64,000 bases of DNA from Orobanche coerulescens (lineage: Eukaryota > Streptophyta > Magnoliopsida > Lamiales > Orobanchaceae), in the NCBI GenBank assembly GCA_033398695.1, contig CM065805.1, positions 73,500,762-73,564,761 on the forward strand. Reading direction: 5' to 3'. Made by a program: the position numbers and the translations under genes. Below the pieces are notes generated by a model. The model did not search any database, was not told the origin of the DNA, and worked only from the letters and a program-made list of their open reading frames with translations. Positions 32,419 to 44,769 of the stretch are shown piece by piece. The stretch's first letter is position 1. Each line of letters begins with the position of its first letter.

Positions 32419-34071
32419 GGACAGTTTAGTCAGAGTTCGTCATTTATTCATCTCATTTCATTCCTTCGGTAAGCTTGGGCGATTTCGAGCGATTCGGAGA
32501 GGATTCTTCGAGGTGTAATCATCAATCATCATCTTCAAGCTCACCTTTCGGATTAATCATCATTTCATCATCTTCATCGCATCGAATCAAAGGTATTAAT
32601 CTCTTGGATCTAGAATTTCGGATTTTTGGGTTTTTCCTCCCGATTTCTTCGTGTAAGCTTGGATTATCATTGGAATATGTTGGATATGGATTATCTACCT
32701 TGGATAAGTATATTCTTACGGATTTAATGGTTATTTTCGGAATTATTTCAAGAACCCTTGGGGTTGACTTCGGTTATTTTGGGGATTTCCGATTGTCGTT
32801 TTTATAAACTTGAATTGTGGATTTCTATGAGATTATTGATGTCATTGATAATGTTTTGCTGGTTTGAATCAATCATTTTGGAGTTGGTTCGATAAGTTGG
32901 GTTTGGTTTTAACCAACGGGAAGGATATTCTCAATGTTTTCGTTAGAGTTCATCTACGAGTTCGGATATTGTTGTATCGATGTTTGGGTCGGTTATGATC
33001 GTATTTGATTCGTGTATTGATCGGTTGTTGGTAATTATTGTCGTTCAAGGTTGTTCGAGCGACCGACATTTCATTTAGGACGTTGTTCGTGGAAGGACAT
33101 TCTTCATCGGTATTGTGTAAGTTAATTCTTACTCGGTTAAAAGGATATTCATTCCTTTTGTCGTTGTTCATTCATAATCGTAACTCATTCATCATTGTAT
33201 TAACCGTATCAAAACTTGTCATTGTCAATTAATCACTTCAGTCATAAGGAACGACGGTTCCGATCATTTCATTGAGCTATCATTCATTTCACCATCATTT
33301 AACCTTGGTGAGTCATTATTCATTTTCGTTGTCACTTTTGTCATATTGTGACATTCCGGGTCATACTGGCGTGCCGGTTGGTATGTGTAGGATTTTCATG
33401 TCGGGCACATTATGGTCGTGTGTTGGTTGTTGACCTCACATTGGACTGTGCACACGAGTCTATGTGTCTCGTGAGACTGATTAGGTACAAGACCACGCGT
33501 GTATTGATCGTTGGTGGCTTGTGCACGGACACATTTCCATCCCGGACGTAGTGTGGCGCCATTCCTTTGAGCCATACTAATAGTCGATTCATATAGCATG
33601 TTTGATTGCGTATGTTTCGACAGGTTAATTCATAAATTCAGATATATCATGATTGTGTATTTTAAACCCTTGAGGATTGTTGTTACGTAATGGCCGGCCG
33701 TTGGGGATGCTGCTTTCGTGTCATGGCAAGGCTAAGGCACGGGGAGAGCACGGTGACGGCGAGGAGTCCCAGTGATACTAGTAGGGGGCCCCAGTCTTTT
33801 CAGTCATTATGTTTCTTTTATTTATTCCGCTGCAGACATTCCGTTCGAATATTCATTTCACTCATTGTTGTATATTTTATCTCCATATAAAATATACTTG
33901 TATTCAGTATCATCACAGGTGTGTTGTATAAAACTCCTCATCGGAGTAATTGATGTTGTAATGTGGTTCGGTACTACATTTACTTGTGTAATTCATTCAT
34001 TTTCATTACTTTGGTGGGTCCCAGTGGGGTCCACGGCACCGTAATATCCGCCTAGTTTGGGGTGTTACGAG

Positions 34072-34083
34072 TTGGTATCGGAG
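34072..34083 (+). other. Primer-binding site of Tekay 4
   Basis: TGGTATCGGAGA lies a few bases after the LTR end, one base from the TGGTATCGGAGC of the other copies. Confidence 0.8.
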
Positions 34084-34540
34084 AGTGGTTTTGAATACTA
34101 CCCTCCAAGTCATGTCTCATTTGAAATCATCGTCATCGGACTAGTATCATTGGACTTTCGTGTCACGTGTGACTGTGCAAATGCCGAGCCAATCGGACCA
34201 AGAATCGTAAGTTTTCTAATGCCAAGGTGTAATTTCGCATTAATCATTCATTCATAATTCATCGATTAACAATCCTCAAACATCATTGTCATTTTGACCA
34301 GGACGGTCAGGTTAACTCATTAATCAGTCAATTCATTTCATTGTTCAGTTGTTGATCTGGAAGATCGAATCATTAATCTTGTTAACTCATTCAAGATAAT
34401 CATTTCAGTAACTTCATCAGATAATCATGTCACGTCAACTAATCATTCATGTAATCGCTGTATTTGAGCGCGTATGCTCATTTTCATCATTTCATAATAT
34501 AATCATAATGTGATACTCATGCGAGATATATAATCATCAT
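34084..34540 (+). other. Tekay 4 untranslated leader
   Basis: AT-rich, TCATT-rich leader homologous to 3745-4203 on the other strand. No gene is seen. Confidence 0.7.
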
Positions 34541-35857
34541 ATGACTTTCCACTTCAGTATGGAAAGGGCTGGCAGAGGACGTGGTGGACGAGGCCGTGGA
34601 GCGGGCCGAATCCCGAGAACTCGTGCGAATACACGTGCAAATGCCAGGAATAATGCTAATTCATCAAGCAGCGACGCTGCCACTCATTCACCTGGACGCG
34701 ATCATTCATTGTCGGGGAGTCGTACCCGGGACACGGCTCAGTCAAAGGGTGTCCGGGTTGACCCACTCGCATTTATGCAGGGCATGATGGCCCAAATGAC
34801 CCAGATGGCTCAGTTGATGGAGACGATGCATAACTCCGTCAATCAAAATCAGCAGGCTCCTCCGCCGCCACCTCAGAGGCAAGAGAGGGGTGTAAGCAAT
34901 ATCATTAGCGATATCTCTCGCCAGCGACCACCTACCTTTGAGGGCTCATCTGAGCCGGCGGATATTGTTCATTGGCTTGAGCATTTTGAGAAGTTATTTG
35001 CTATGGTGGATTGCCCTGAAGGGCATAAAGTTTCAGTTGCGGCTTACTATCTTGGTAAGAGCGCTCATTCATGGTGGTTATCGTTGAAGCCCACAGACGG
35101 ATCATGTACTTGGGATTAGTTCAAGACTCTCATGATGGAGAGGTACTATCCGGCCCCACTCAGGGAGGCCAAGTTGTCGGAATTACTCACTCCCGACCTT
35201 TCGGCGGATGATGACGTTCTCGCCATCGCCGAAAAATTTCAGGAACTTCTTCCGTTCGCCTCATCTATCATTCACTCAGAAGCGGACAAGATCAAGTATT
35301 TCAGCAAGAGGCTGAAACCCCGTATGAGGCTTCAGTTACTTAATCATAATTGCACCACTCTGGCCGAGTTCATTGAGAAGGGTCTTACTTACGAGCTTAC
35401 GGCTAAGGAAATTGCTAAGCAGCAACCTTCGTCTGCTAGTAAGAAGTCCAAGAATCGTAATCAGTCTGACGGGATTCAGGCCACTTTCAAGAAACCGCGT
35501 GCGGGCTCTACTTTTTCTGAGAGACCTCCCCTGGCGTCTAAACCCGCGGAATCTCAGTCGCGAGCGGCCAGTTCGGCCATCACCTGTTTCAACTGTGAGG
35601 AATGTGGTCATTCAAGACCAAATGTCCGGCGATCATCACGTGCCACAACTGTGGGATTGCTGGGCATAGGGCCTGTTTCTGCCGTAGGGACTTTAAACCC
35701 ACTCCGGCGTCATCTCAAGCCCCAGGTCATTCAGCGGTGCAGAATCAGGCCACTCAGTAAGCGTCGTTCAAAACGACAGGAGCTAAAGGTGGAACCAAGA
35801 GCTATCAGACGGGAGCGTCCGGTTCGGGGGCCGGCAAGCCCCGAATTTATGAGATGA
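34541..35857 (+). pseudogene. Tekay 4 gag (one stop, then frameshift)
   Basis: Starts MTFHFSMERAGRGRGG. An RG-rich N-terminus, Q/P-rich linker and capsid domain (RPPTFEGSSEPADIVHWLEHF) run to a TAG at 35117-35119, where the Tekay 1 copy has CAG (Gln in WDQFKTL). The frame is then open again from 35120 (MMERYYPAPLREAKLSELL). In the nucleocapsid, CFNCEECGHSRP is followed by a frameshift, and the second knuckle (CHNCGIAGHRACFC) is in another frame at about 35641-35685. Only a short truncated Gag could be made without readthrough. Confidence 0.9.
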
Positions 35858-36246
35858 AGAAGACCGATGATCCCGAGGCCCGAATGATCTCAGGTACACT
35901 CGATATTCTATCTCAACCTGTGTGTACCCTTTTTGATACTGGTGCATCTCATTCATTCATTTCCGAGTCATGTTTGAGTAGACTACGTCTGGGTAGTGCT
36001 ACTAGTTGTGAGCCATATGTCATTGGCCTACCTGATGGTAGACGAATTATCGGTAACCGTGAGATTCAGAATTGTCCGATTGGGCCATGGTCGTATGGCG
36101 TGGACCTAATCGTAGTAGATTTGCCGAGGGACGACGTCATCTTGGGTATTGATTGGATGGACCGTCATGATGCCATCATTAGTGTCCGAAAGCGTTTGGT
36201 CACTATCATTTCGACGATGGAGTCGAATGTGTGTTTCAGGAGGTAA
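35854..36246 (+). pseudogene. Tekay 4 aspartic protease
   Basis: Active site LFDTGASHSFISESC near residues 27-41, then ILGIDWMDRHDAIISVRK. The frame ends at 36246 through a small indel (IISTMESNVC in place of the longer sequence in Tekay 1), and the linker to RT (36247-36380) is in other frames. Confidence 0.88.
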
Positions 36247-36380
36247 TCCCGGCTGCTCGTAAAGTCATTAATTTGATGAAAGCGGTAAGATTACTCAATC
36301 GAGGATGTGTCGGTTATTGGTGCTATATGGCCAAAACCGAAATCATCGAATATTGACGGATATCCCGGTGGTGAGGGAAT

Positions 36381-38810
36381 ATGCCGATGTTTTCCGCACG
36401 AGTTACTGGTTTGCCTCCACAGAGGGATGTGGAATTCACGATTGAGTTGGAGCACAGTACGTCCCCGATATCGAAGGCACCGTACCGGATGGCCCCGACT
36501 GAAATGCAGGAATTAAAGAACCAACTTGAGGAGTTGTTCGAGAAAGGTTACATCCGACCGAGTGCGTCCCCGTGGGGAGCACCAGTGTTGTTTGTCAAGA
36601 AGAAGGATGGTTCATTCCGCTTATGTATTGATTATCGGGAGTTGAACAGGGTGACGATCAAGAATAAGTATCCCTTACCCCGTATTGATGATCTCTTAGA
36701 TCAACTTCAGGGAGCTTCAGTATTTTCCAAGATCGACTTAAGATCTGGGTATCATCAGTTGCGGATTCGAGAGTCGGATATCGCAAGGACTGCGTTTCGA
36801 ACACGCTATGGTCATTATGAGTTTGTGGTTATGCCGTTCGGATTGACTAATGCACCTGCGGTATTCATGGAGTTAATGAATCGGGTCTTCATCGACTTTT
36901 TGGATCGGTTTGTTGTTGTCTTCATCGATGACATTTTGATTTATTCTCGTGACCGGGAGGAACACGAGTTTCACCTTCATCAAGTGCTCGACGTGTTGAG
37001 GCGAGAACAACTTTATGGGAAGTTTTCCAAATGTGAGTTCTGGATGTCCGAAGTGACTTTTCTCGGACATGTAATTTCATCAGACGGAGTTCGTGTAGAT
37101 CCTCAGAAGACGGAGGCTATTCGGGATTGGCTACCTCCGAAGAACATTAAGGAAATCCGAAGTTTCCTCGGATTAGCGGGTTATTATCGGCGATTTGTAG
37201 AGGGATTTTCTCGAATCGCTCAACCCTTAACGAACCTTTTGCGGAAGGATAAGAAATACACGTGGTCCGACGCGTGTCAACGGAGTTTTGAGGAACTCAA
37301 GAGCCGGTTAATGTCAGCACCTGTACTTTCCTTGCCGCAGGGGACGGAAGGATTTGTGGTCTATAGTGATGCGTCCGGACAGGGTCTCGGATGTGTACTC
37401 ATGCAGAACGGGAAGGTTATTGCCTATGCTTCACGACAATTGAGACCTTACGAGGTTAATTATCCGACCCACGACCTGGAGCTAGCAGCCGTGGTGTTCG
37501 CTTTGAAAATTTGGCGTCATTATCTTTATAGCGTTACCTGTCAGATATGCACCGTTCATAAGAGCTTAAAGTATATATTTACTCAGAAGGAGTTAAATAT
37601 GCGTCAGAGACGGTGGTTGGAATTAATCAAAGATTATGATATCGAGATCCTCTACCACCCAGGCAAGGCGAATGTTGTCGCCGACGCCTTGAGTCGTAAG
37701 TCCGTTCAGGAGCAGATGCTTGCTCGTTTAACAGTTCAGAAGGAGCTTCAGCAGGAATTCCTTAGACCCGAGATCGAGGTCCGCCCGGCAAGTTCGAGGC
37801 AGCTTTGTATGTTAGAGATTTCATCGTCACTCGAGGAGGAAGTCCGAGAGAATCAGGGTTCGGATCCATCATTGTTGCGCATTCGAGAGGATGTGGCTCG
37901 GGGGAAAGCCCCTGGATTTGTGGTCCACGAGGATGGACTTCTGAGGTTTAAAAATCGGTTGTGCGTACCGGCGAATGACGAGTTGAAAAACTCGATTTTG
38001 ACAGAAGCTCATGCTACCCCTTATTCTGTTCATCCGGGGTCTAGTAAGATGTACAAGGACTTGAAACAAAATTACTGGTGGAGTAATATGAAGCGAGAAG
38101 TCGCCGAATTTGTTTCGAGATGCTTAACCTGTCAGCAATTTAAGATTGAACATCAGCGACCGACGGGTATGCTGAAACCCCTTCCAATTCCCGAGTGGAA
38201 GTGGGAAGATATTTCTATGGATTTCATCACGACTTTGCCGACGAGTCGTCGTGGCATGAATACGATCTCGGTGATCGTGGACCGCTTAACTAAATCAGCT
38301 CATTTCCTTGAGATCAAGGAAACGTGGGGTCACGAGAGACTTGCTCAACTGTTCATCAAAGAGATAGTCAGACTTCACGGTACTCCTAAAAGTATCGTTT
38401 CCGATCGTGACGGACGGTTTGTATCGCATTTTTGGAAATCAGTTCATCGTGCTATGGGAACTCAGCTTAATCTCAGTACCGCTTTTCATCCTCAGTCCGA
38501 CGGACAATCAGAGAGGACGATTCACACCTTAGAGGACATGTTGAGGGCATGCGTCCTCGATTGGAAAGACGATTGGGAAGCCCAACTACCATTAATCGAG
38601 TTCACGTATAATAATAGTTGGCATGCTTCGATCAAGATGGCACCTTACGAGGCCTTGTATGGTCGTCGTTGTCGATCTCCGTTGTGTTGGGACGACTTAT
38701 CAGAATCAATCGGCACCGAGCCCGATATGCTTATAGCCGCCCGCGAGAAGGTAGCTTTGATCAGGAGTCGTTTGTTGACCGCTCGAGTCGGCGAAATCAT
38801 ATGCAGATAA
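36381..38810 (+). pseudogene. Tekay 4 RT, RNase H and integrase
   Basis: 809 open residues. [22 protein letters not shown] at 81-100, MPFGLTNAP 151-159, catalytic FIDD 181-184. RNase H: D330, E367 and D435 are present, but the third acidic residue is Val392 (CTVHKSL; codon 37554-37556) where Tekay 1 has FTDHKSL. Integrase: zinc ligands H544, H551, C581 and C584; catalytic D614, D675 and E711. The frame is lost at about 38795 in the integrase C-terminal region. The ATG at 36381 lies in the linker; in the intact polyprotein RT would be translated from gag. Confidence 0.92.
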
Positions 38811-39251
38811 CCGTCGACCATTAGAGTTCGAGGCAGGTGACCACGTGTTGGTCAAGGTATCCCCGAGTCGTGGTATCTTCCGTTTTGGGAAGAGGGGGAA
38901 GTTGAGTCCGAGATTCATTGGACCGTTTGAGATTTTGGATCGAGTAGGCGAGTTAGCTTATCGATTGGCTTTACCTCCGGCGTTGAGCCGAATTCATAAT
39001 GTATTTCATGTCTCTCAGTTGCGGAAGTATGTTGCCGACCCGAGTCACATACTTGATTCGAAGTCGAGATCGCCGATGATCATTCATATGAGGAACGTCC
39101 TATACGAGTTTTAGAGCGGCGAATCAAACAGTTGAGGAATAAGACGATTCCTCTGGTTAAAATTCAGTGGTCTAGACACGGAGTCGAAGAGGCTACTTGG
39201 GAAACCGAGGATAGTATGCGGGAGAGTTATCCCGAGTTGTTTGACCCTTAG
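38811..39251 (+). pseudogene. Tekay 4 integrase C-terminus and chromodomain-like end
   Basis: 38845-39114 encodes [35 protein letters not shown] and [15 protein letters not shown], the gypsy integrase C-terminal region. After another frame change the sequence reads RRIKQLRNKTIPLVKIQW, then EEATWETE and SYPELFDP to a stop at about 39251. That last part is the chromodomain-like segment thought to steer Tekay/Del integration to heterochromatin. Confidence 0.85.
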
Positions 39252-39270
39252 TTTCGGGGACGAAACTCTT

Positions 39271-39285
39271 TTAAGGGGGGGTGTA
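39271..39285 (+). other. Polypurine tract of Tekay 4
   Basis: A purine-rich stretch containing AAGGGGGGG just before the 3' LTR start TGTAATACCC at 39286. Confidence 0.8.
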
Positions 39286-41772
39286 TGTAATACCCAGTTG
39301 TCATTCAGTAATTATCACTCAGTAATTATCAATCAGTATTTATCGTTCAGTAATTGATACTCAGTAATTTCATTCATCATTGATCAATTGTCACTCATAT
39401 TCAGTCATGGTATTCATCATTCAGAGTAATTGTATCGTGTATCAATCGTCATTCATCACTATTCTGATTGGAGTTTCGTGCCGTGTTTATCGTCATTGTC
39501 ATTTTCGTTGCGAGCTGTGCGTGAGGAGTAGCGCACGCTACATACTCCTTTTAGCGTACGCTAATTGGGTATAGGTAGCGCACGCTACCACTCAGCCTTA
39601 GCGCACGCTAAGGTTACCCTGGCTGCAGTCCAGAAGGTACTGGACTGCAGGTGAGTTATGAGTAGCGCACGCTACGAATGGTAAGTAGCGCGCGCTAACG
39701 GGTTGTAGTAGCGCACGCTATATATGTGGAGTAGCGCGCGCTATAGTCAGATCAGGTCGAGTCCAGTGGCTACCGGATCGCATCGATAAATTCATAGCGC
39801 ACGCTATGTGTTGTTGTTAGCGTACGCAACCGATATATTAGCGCACGCTAAACAATGGTTGTAGCGCACGCTATCGAGGTTAGATCAGAGGGCAGACAGT
39901 TTTCTGGACTCCAGTACTGGGCATCAAATATTTCGCTAGCGCACGCTAACAATGGATATTAGCGCACGCTAGTAGTATGGCCGTAGCGCACGCTACAAAG
40001 AGGTACGTAGCGCGCGCTACCGTGTTCGGACAGTGGGTACTGGACTACCCAAATTACTCGTTAGCGCACGCTACGCACAAGGGCTAGCGCACGCTAACCT
40101 GGACTGACTATAAATTGGACAGTTTAGTCAGAGTTCGTCATTTATTCATCTCATTTCATTCCTTCGGTAAGCTTGGGCGATTTCGAGCGATTCGGAGAGG
40201 ATTCTTCGAGGTGTAATCATCAATCATCATCTTCAAGCTCACCTTTCGGATTAATCATCATTTCATCATCTTCATCGCGTCGAATCAAAGGTATTAATCT
40301 CTTGGATCTAGAATTTCGGATTTTTGGGTTTTTCCTCCCGATTTCTTCGTGTAAGCTTGGATTATCATTGGAATATGTTGGATATGGATTATCTACCTTG
40401 GATAAGTATATTCTTACGGATTTAATGGTTATTTTCGGAATTATTTCAAGAACCCTTGGGGTTGACTTCGGTTATTTTGGGGATTTCCGATTGTCGTTTT
40501 TATAAACTTGAATTGTGGATTTCTATGAGATTATTGATGTCATTGATAATGTTTTGCTGGTTTGAATCAATCATTTTGGATTTGGTTCGATAAGTTGGGT
40601 TTGGTTTTAACCAACGGGAAGGATATTCTCAATGTTTTCGTTAGAGTTCATCTACGAGTTCGGATATTGTTGTATCGACGTTTGGGTCGGTTATGATCGT
40701 ATTTGATTCGTGTATTGATCGGTTGTTGGTAATTATTGTCGTTCAAGGTTGGTCGAGCGACCGACATTTCATTTAGGACGTTGTTCGTGGAAGGACATTC
40801 TTCATCGGTATTGTGTAAGTTAATTCTTACTCGGTTAAAAGGATATTCATTCCTTTTGTCGTTGTTCATTCATAATCGTAACTCATTCATCATTGTATTA
40901 ACCGTATCAAAACTTGTCATTGTCAATTAATCACTTCAGTCATAAGGAACGACGGTTCCGATCATTTCATTGAGCTATCATTCATTTCACCATCATTTAA
41001 CCTTGGTGAGTCATTATTCATTTTCCTTGTCACTTTTGTCATATTGTGACATTCCGAGTCATACTGGCGTGCCGGTTGGTATGTGTAGGATTTTCATGTC
41101 GGGCACATTATGGTCGTGTGTTGGTTGTTGACCTCACATTGGACTGTGCACACGAGTCTATGTGTCTCGTGAGACTGATTAGGTACAAGACCACGCGTGT
41201 ATTGATCGTTGGTGGCTTGTGCACGGACACATTTCCATCCCGGACGTAGTGTGGCGCCATTCCTTTGAGCCGTACTAATAGTCGATTCATATAGCATGTT
41301 TGATTGCGTATGTTTCGACAGGTTAATTTATAAATTCAGATATATCATGATTGTGTATTTTCAACCCTTGAGGATTGTTGTTCTGTGTAACTTACCCCGT
41401 TGGGGGATGCTGTTTTTCAGGTCATGGCAAGGCTAAGGCACGGAGAGAGCACGGTGACGGCGAGGAGTCCCAGTGATACTAGTAGGGGGCCCCAGTCTTT
41501 TCAGTCATTATGTTTCTTTTATTTATTCCGCTGCAGACATTCCGTTTGAATATTCATTTCACTCATTGTTGTATATTTTATCTCCATATAAAATATACTT
41601 GTATTCACTATCATCCTGGGTGTGTTGTATAAAACTTCTCATCGGAGTAATTGATGTTGTAATGTGGTTCGGTACTACATTTACCTGTGTAATTCATTCA
41701 TTTTCATTCGCCTGGTGGGTCCTAGTCGGGGGTCCACGGCACTGTAATATCCGCCTAGTTTGGGGTGTTACA
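39286..41772 (+). repeat. 3' LTR of Tekay 4
   Basis: 2487 bp, TGTAATACCC...GTTACA, nearly identical to the 5' LTR, with the same palindrome array (about 39530-40096) and TATA box (40109-40116). Differences between the pair cluster at CAG/CTG strings, for example around 39610-39640 and 39770-39785. Confidence 0.96.
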
Positions 41773-41777
41773 AAGAT

Positions 41778-43462
41778 GACTCACCGAGATGAAAATAATA
41801 GTGACGTGATTGATAACCCAATGAAATGATTTGGAACCGTCGTTCCTCGTGAATAAAATGATTATTCGACAATTACAAGTCTCAATATGATTAATACCAT
41901 GATGAATGAGTTATGATTATGAGCAATCAACAACAAAAGGAATGAGTATCCTTTTAACCGAGTAAGAATTAACTTACACAATACCGATGACAATGTCCTT
42001 CCACGAACAACGTCCTAATCGAGATACCGGTCGCTCGAACAACCTTGAATAACAATAATTACCAACAACCGATCAATACACGTGTCAAGCAACAAAACAC
42101 GACTAACCCAAAAGTCGATACAACGATAATCAAACTCATAGGTGCATTCTAACGAATACGTAACCAACCACACAACTTCGAAAATATCCAATCCCGAATA
42201 TATCGAAACCAACACCAAAATGAGTATTTCGAACTATCAAAACACTTCAATGATATCAATGATCCAATAGGAATCCACAATTCAAGATTACAACCACATC
42301 AATCGGAAAATCCCCAATTAACTGAAGTCAACCCCAAGGGTTCTTGAAATAATTCCGAAAATAGCCATTAAATCCATAGGAATATATTTATCCAAGGTAG
42401 ATAATCCATATCTAACATATTCCAATGATAATCCAAGCTTACACGAAGAAATTGGAAGGAAAAACCCAAAAATCCGAAATTCTATCCAAGAGATTAGTAC
42501 CTTAGATTCGATGTGATGAGGATGTTGAAATGATGATTAATCCAAAAGATAAGCTTGAAGATGATGCTTGATGATTACTCCTCGAAGAACACTCTCCAAA
42601 TCGCCCGGAATCGCCCGAAACCGCCGAAGAAACGAAGAGAAGTGATAAATGACGGATTAAGGACTGAACTATCCTATTTATAGCAATTCCAGTTTAGCGC
42701 GCGCTAGCCCCAGTTCTTAGCGTGCGCTAACGGGTGTTTTGGGTAGTCCAGTACCCATTGTCCGAACACGGTAGCGTGCGCTACGTACCTTTTGTAGCGT
42801 GCGCTACAACCATACCATTAGCGTGCGTTAATACCCATGGTTAGCGTGCGCTAACGAATTATTAGATGACCGATCGGAATCCGTAAACCGCCTGGCCCTC
42901 CTCGATTCGACTCGGTAGCGTGCGCTACATCCAATATTTAGCGTGCGCTACTACACCGTTTGCGTACGCTAAATATCACTCATAGCGTGCGCTATGAATT
43001 AATCCAGTGCAGTCGAGTAGCCACTGGACTCAACCTGATCCGTCCTTAGCGCATGCTACAGCAATTATTAGCGTGCGCTACTACAACCCACTAGCGCGCG
43101 CTACTTACCACTCGTAGCGTGCACTACTTATAACTCACCTGCAGTCCAGTACCTTCTGGACTACAGCCAGGGTAACATTAGCATGCGCTAATGCTGAGTG
43201 ATAGCGTGCGCTACTTGTACTCAATTAGCGTGCGCTAGAAAGAGTACGTAGCGTGCGCTACTCCTCACGCACAGCCCACAATGAAAAATGACAAAGATGA
43301 TAAACACGGCACGGAACTCCAATTATATTAGTGATGAACGACGATTGATACACGATACAATTATTCTGAACGATGAATACCATGATTGAATATGAGTGAC
43401 AAATGATCATTAATGAGTGAAATTACTGAATGATACATACTGAATTACAACCGGGTATTACA
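41778..43462 (-). repeat. Tekay solo LTR 3, segment 3 of 3
   Basis: Continues the minus-strand LTR from 31588 after removal of Tekay 4, homologous to 4986-6687. Carries the TAGCGTGCGCTA array at about 42695-43265 and ends at CCGGGTATTACA; ACAGA (43463-43467) follows. Its array spacers are rich in CG where other copies have CAG/CTG. Confidence 0.93.
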
Positions 43463-44769
43463 ACAGATGCATTGTCTAGGCATTATGCCTTGCTCTCTAC
43501 TCTTGACGTTTGATTGCTTGGATTCGATACAGTAAAAGAGTATTACGAAGGTGATGCGTATTTTGGCAAGACCTTTGCCCTGTGCAAATCTGTCCTGATG
43601 GGAGAATTTTCGATACAGGAGGGCTTTCTTTTTAAGGGAAATCATCTTTGTCTACCAAGGCACACGATTTGAGAATTGCTGGTTCGAGAGGCTCACGGGG
43701 GAGGTTTGGCTGGCCACTTTGGTTCGGCCAAGACATTGGATGGGCATAAAGAACATTTTTATTGGCCAAGGATGTAGGGGGATATCCATAATATAATCAG
43801 TAAGTGTGTGACATGCCATATTGTGAAGAGTTCGTTCAAACTAGGAATATACACACCTTTACCGATTCCGGAGAGGCCATGGGAAGATGTCTCAATGGAC
43901 TTCATTGTGGCTTTGCCTCGAACCCAACGAGGTAAGGATGCGATTATGGTGGTTGTCGATCGTTTTTCAAAAATGGCTCATTTTGTTCCTTGTCACAAAA
44001 CCGATGATGCGAGTAATGTTGCTGACCTGTATTTCCGAGAGGTGGTGCGATTACATGGAGTTCCGAAAACTATTGTTTCGGACCGGGACTCGAAGTTTCT
44101 GAGCTACTTTTGGAACACATTATGGAGGAAGGTGGGAACCAAGCTTTTGTTTAGTACTTCGCATCATCCTCAAACAGACGGACAAACTGAAGTGACTAAT
44201 CGAACCCTGGGAACACTGTTGCGAGGCTTGGTAAGCAAAACACAAAAGGATTGGGATCTAAAACTGGCACATGTGGAGTTTGTTTATAACCGTTCTCCTA
44301 CTAATGCCACGACGCACTCTCCATTCGAAGTAGTTTACGGACTAAATCCGTACATACCGCTAGACTTAATTCCACTACCGAGTGATGAATTGGTGCATAA
44401 GGATGCGGAGTCAAAGCTGAAATCAATGATGAAATTACATGAATAGGTGCGTGAATGAATCAAGGAGGTGAACGAAACGTACAAAAGGAAGTCGAACAAG
44501 CAAAGAAAATCGAGATTATTCGAGGTTGGAGATTTAGTTTGGGTGCATTTAAGGAAAGAACGATTCCCGAATAAGCGTAAGAACAAGTTAATGCCACGAG
44601 CTGAGGGACCATTTAAAATAATTGTGAAGGTGAATGACAATGCTTACAAGTTGGAACTTCCGGGTGATTACGGAGTACATGCTACTTTCAACGTAGGTGA
44701 TCTATCCCCTTACCTTGACGACGATGGGATTGCGGAATTGAGGACAATTCCTTTTAAAGAAGGAGGGAA
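43463..44769 (+). pseudogene. CRM-like RNase H end and integrase (3' part of split pol)
   Basis: Resumes at DALSRHYALLSTLDV. HLCLPRHTI and the zinc-binding region follow, then the catalytic core ([49 protein letters not shown] with the catalytic Glu) and the C-terminal region ([51 protein letters not shown]). Stops lie at 43511, 43670, 43775, 44444 and 44456. Most fit C-to-T changes of CGA or CAG, since the minus copy at 61327-62003 has Gln and Arg at the last two. No canonical chromodomain is seen, as in CRM-type elements. Confidence 0.9.

Larger units (their letters stand above)
31589..34069 (+). repeat. 5' LTR of Tekay 4
   Basis: 2481 bp; starts TGTAATACCC and ends GGGGTGTTACG (the last base differs from the canonical A). 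U3 holds the palindrome array 31832-32398 and TATA box 32411-32418. R/U5 is AT-rich; small open frames there (32475-32807, 32950-33171) are repeated in the 3' LTR and are not recognised as genes. Confidence 0.96.
31589..41772 (+). mobile_element. Complete Ty3-gypsy Tekay-type retrotransposon 4
   Basis: 10,184 bp with two full LTRs (31589-34069 and 39286-41772), primer site, gag, protease, RT-RNase H-integrase, chromodomain-like end and PPT. A perfect 5-bp target-site duplication AAGAT (31584-31588 and 41773-41777) flanks it. It lies in an opposite-strand LTR of its own family. Gag has one stop and later frameshifts; pol has an 809-residue open frame. The late EEATWETE segment places it with chromodomain-bearing Tekay/Del elements. 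Confidence 0.96.

Noticed and set aside
32475..32807. Small conserved gene in the Tekay LTR (110 codons, repeated at 40173-40505)
   Set aside because: Conservation is explained by LTR identity; it lies in the transcribed leader, has no recognisable domain, and is not open in the more diverged LTR copies.
31589..41772. Centromere-specific element
   Set aside because: The complete gypsy copy has an EEATWE-type chromodomain segment and Tekay termini; the CRM-like copies are broken and no centromere satellite is evident, so centromere location is not supported.
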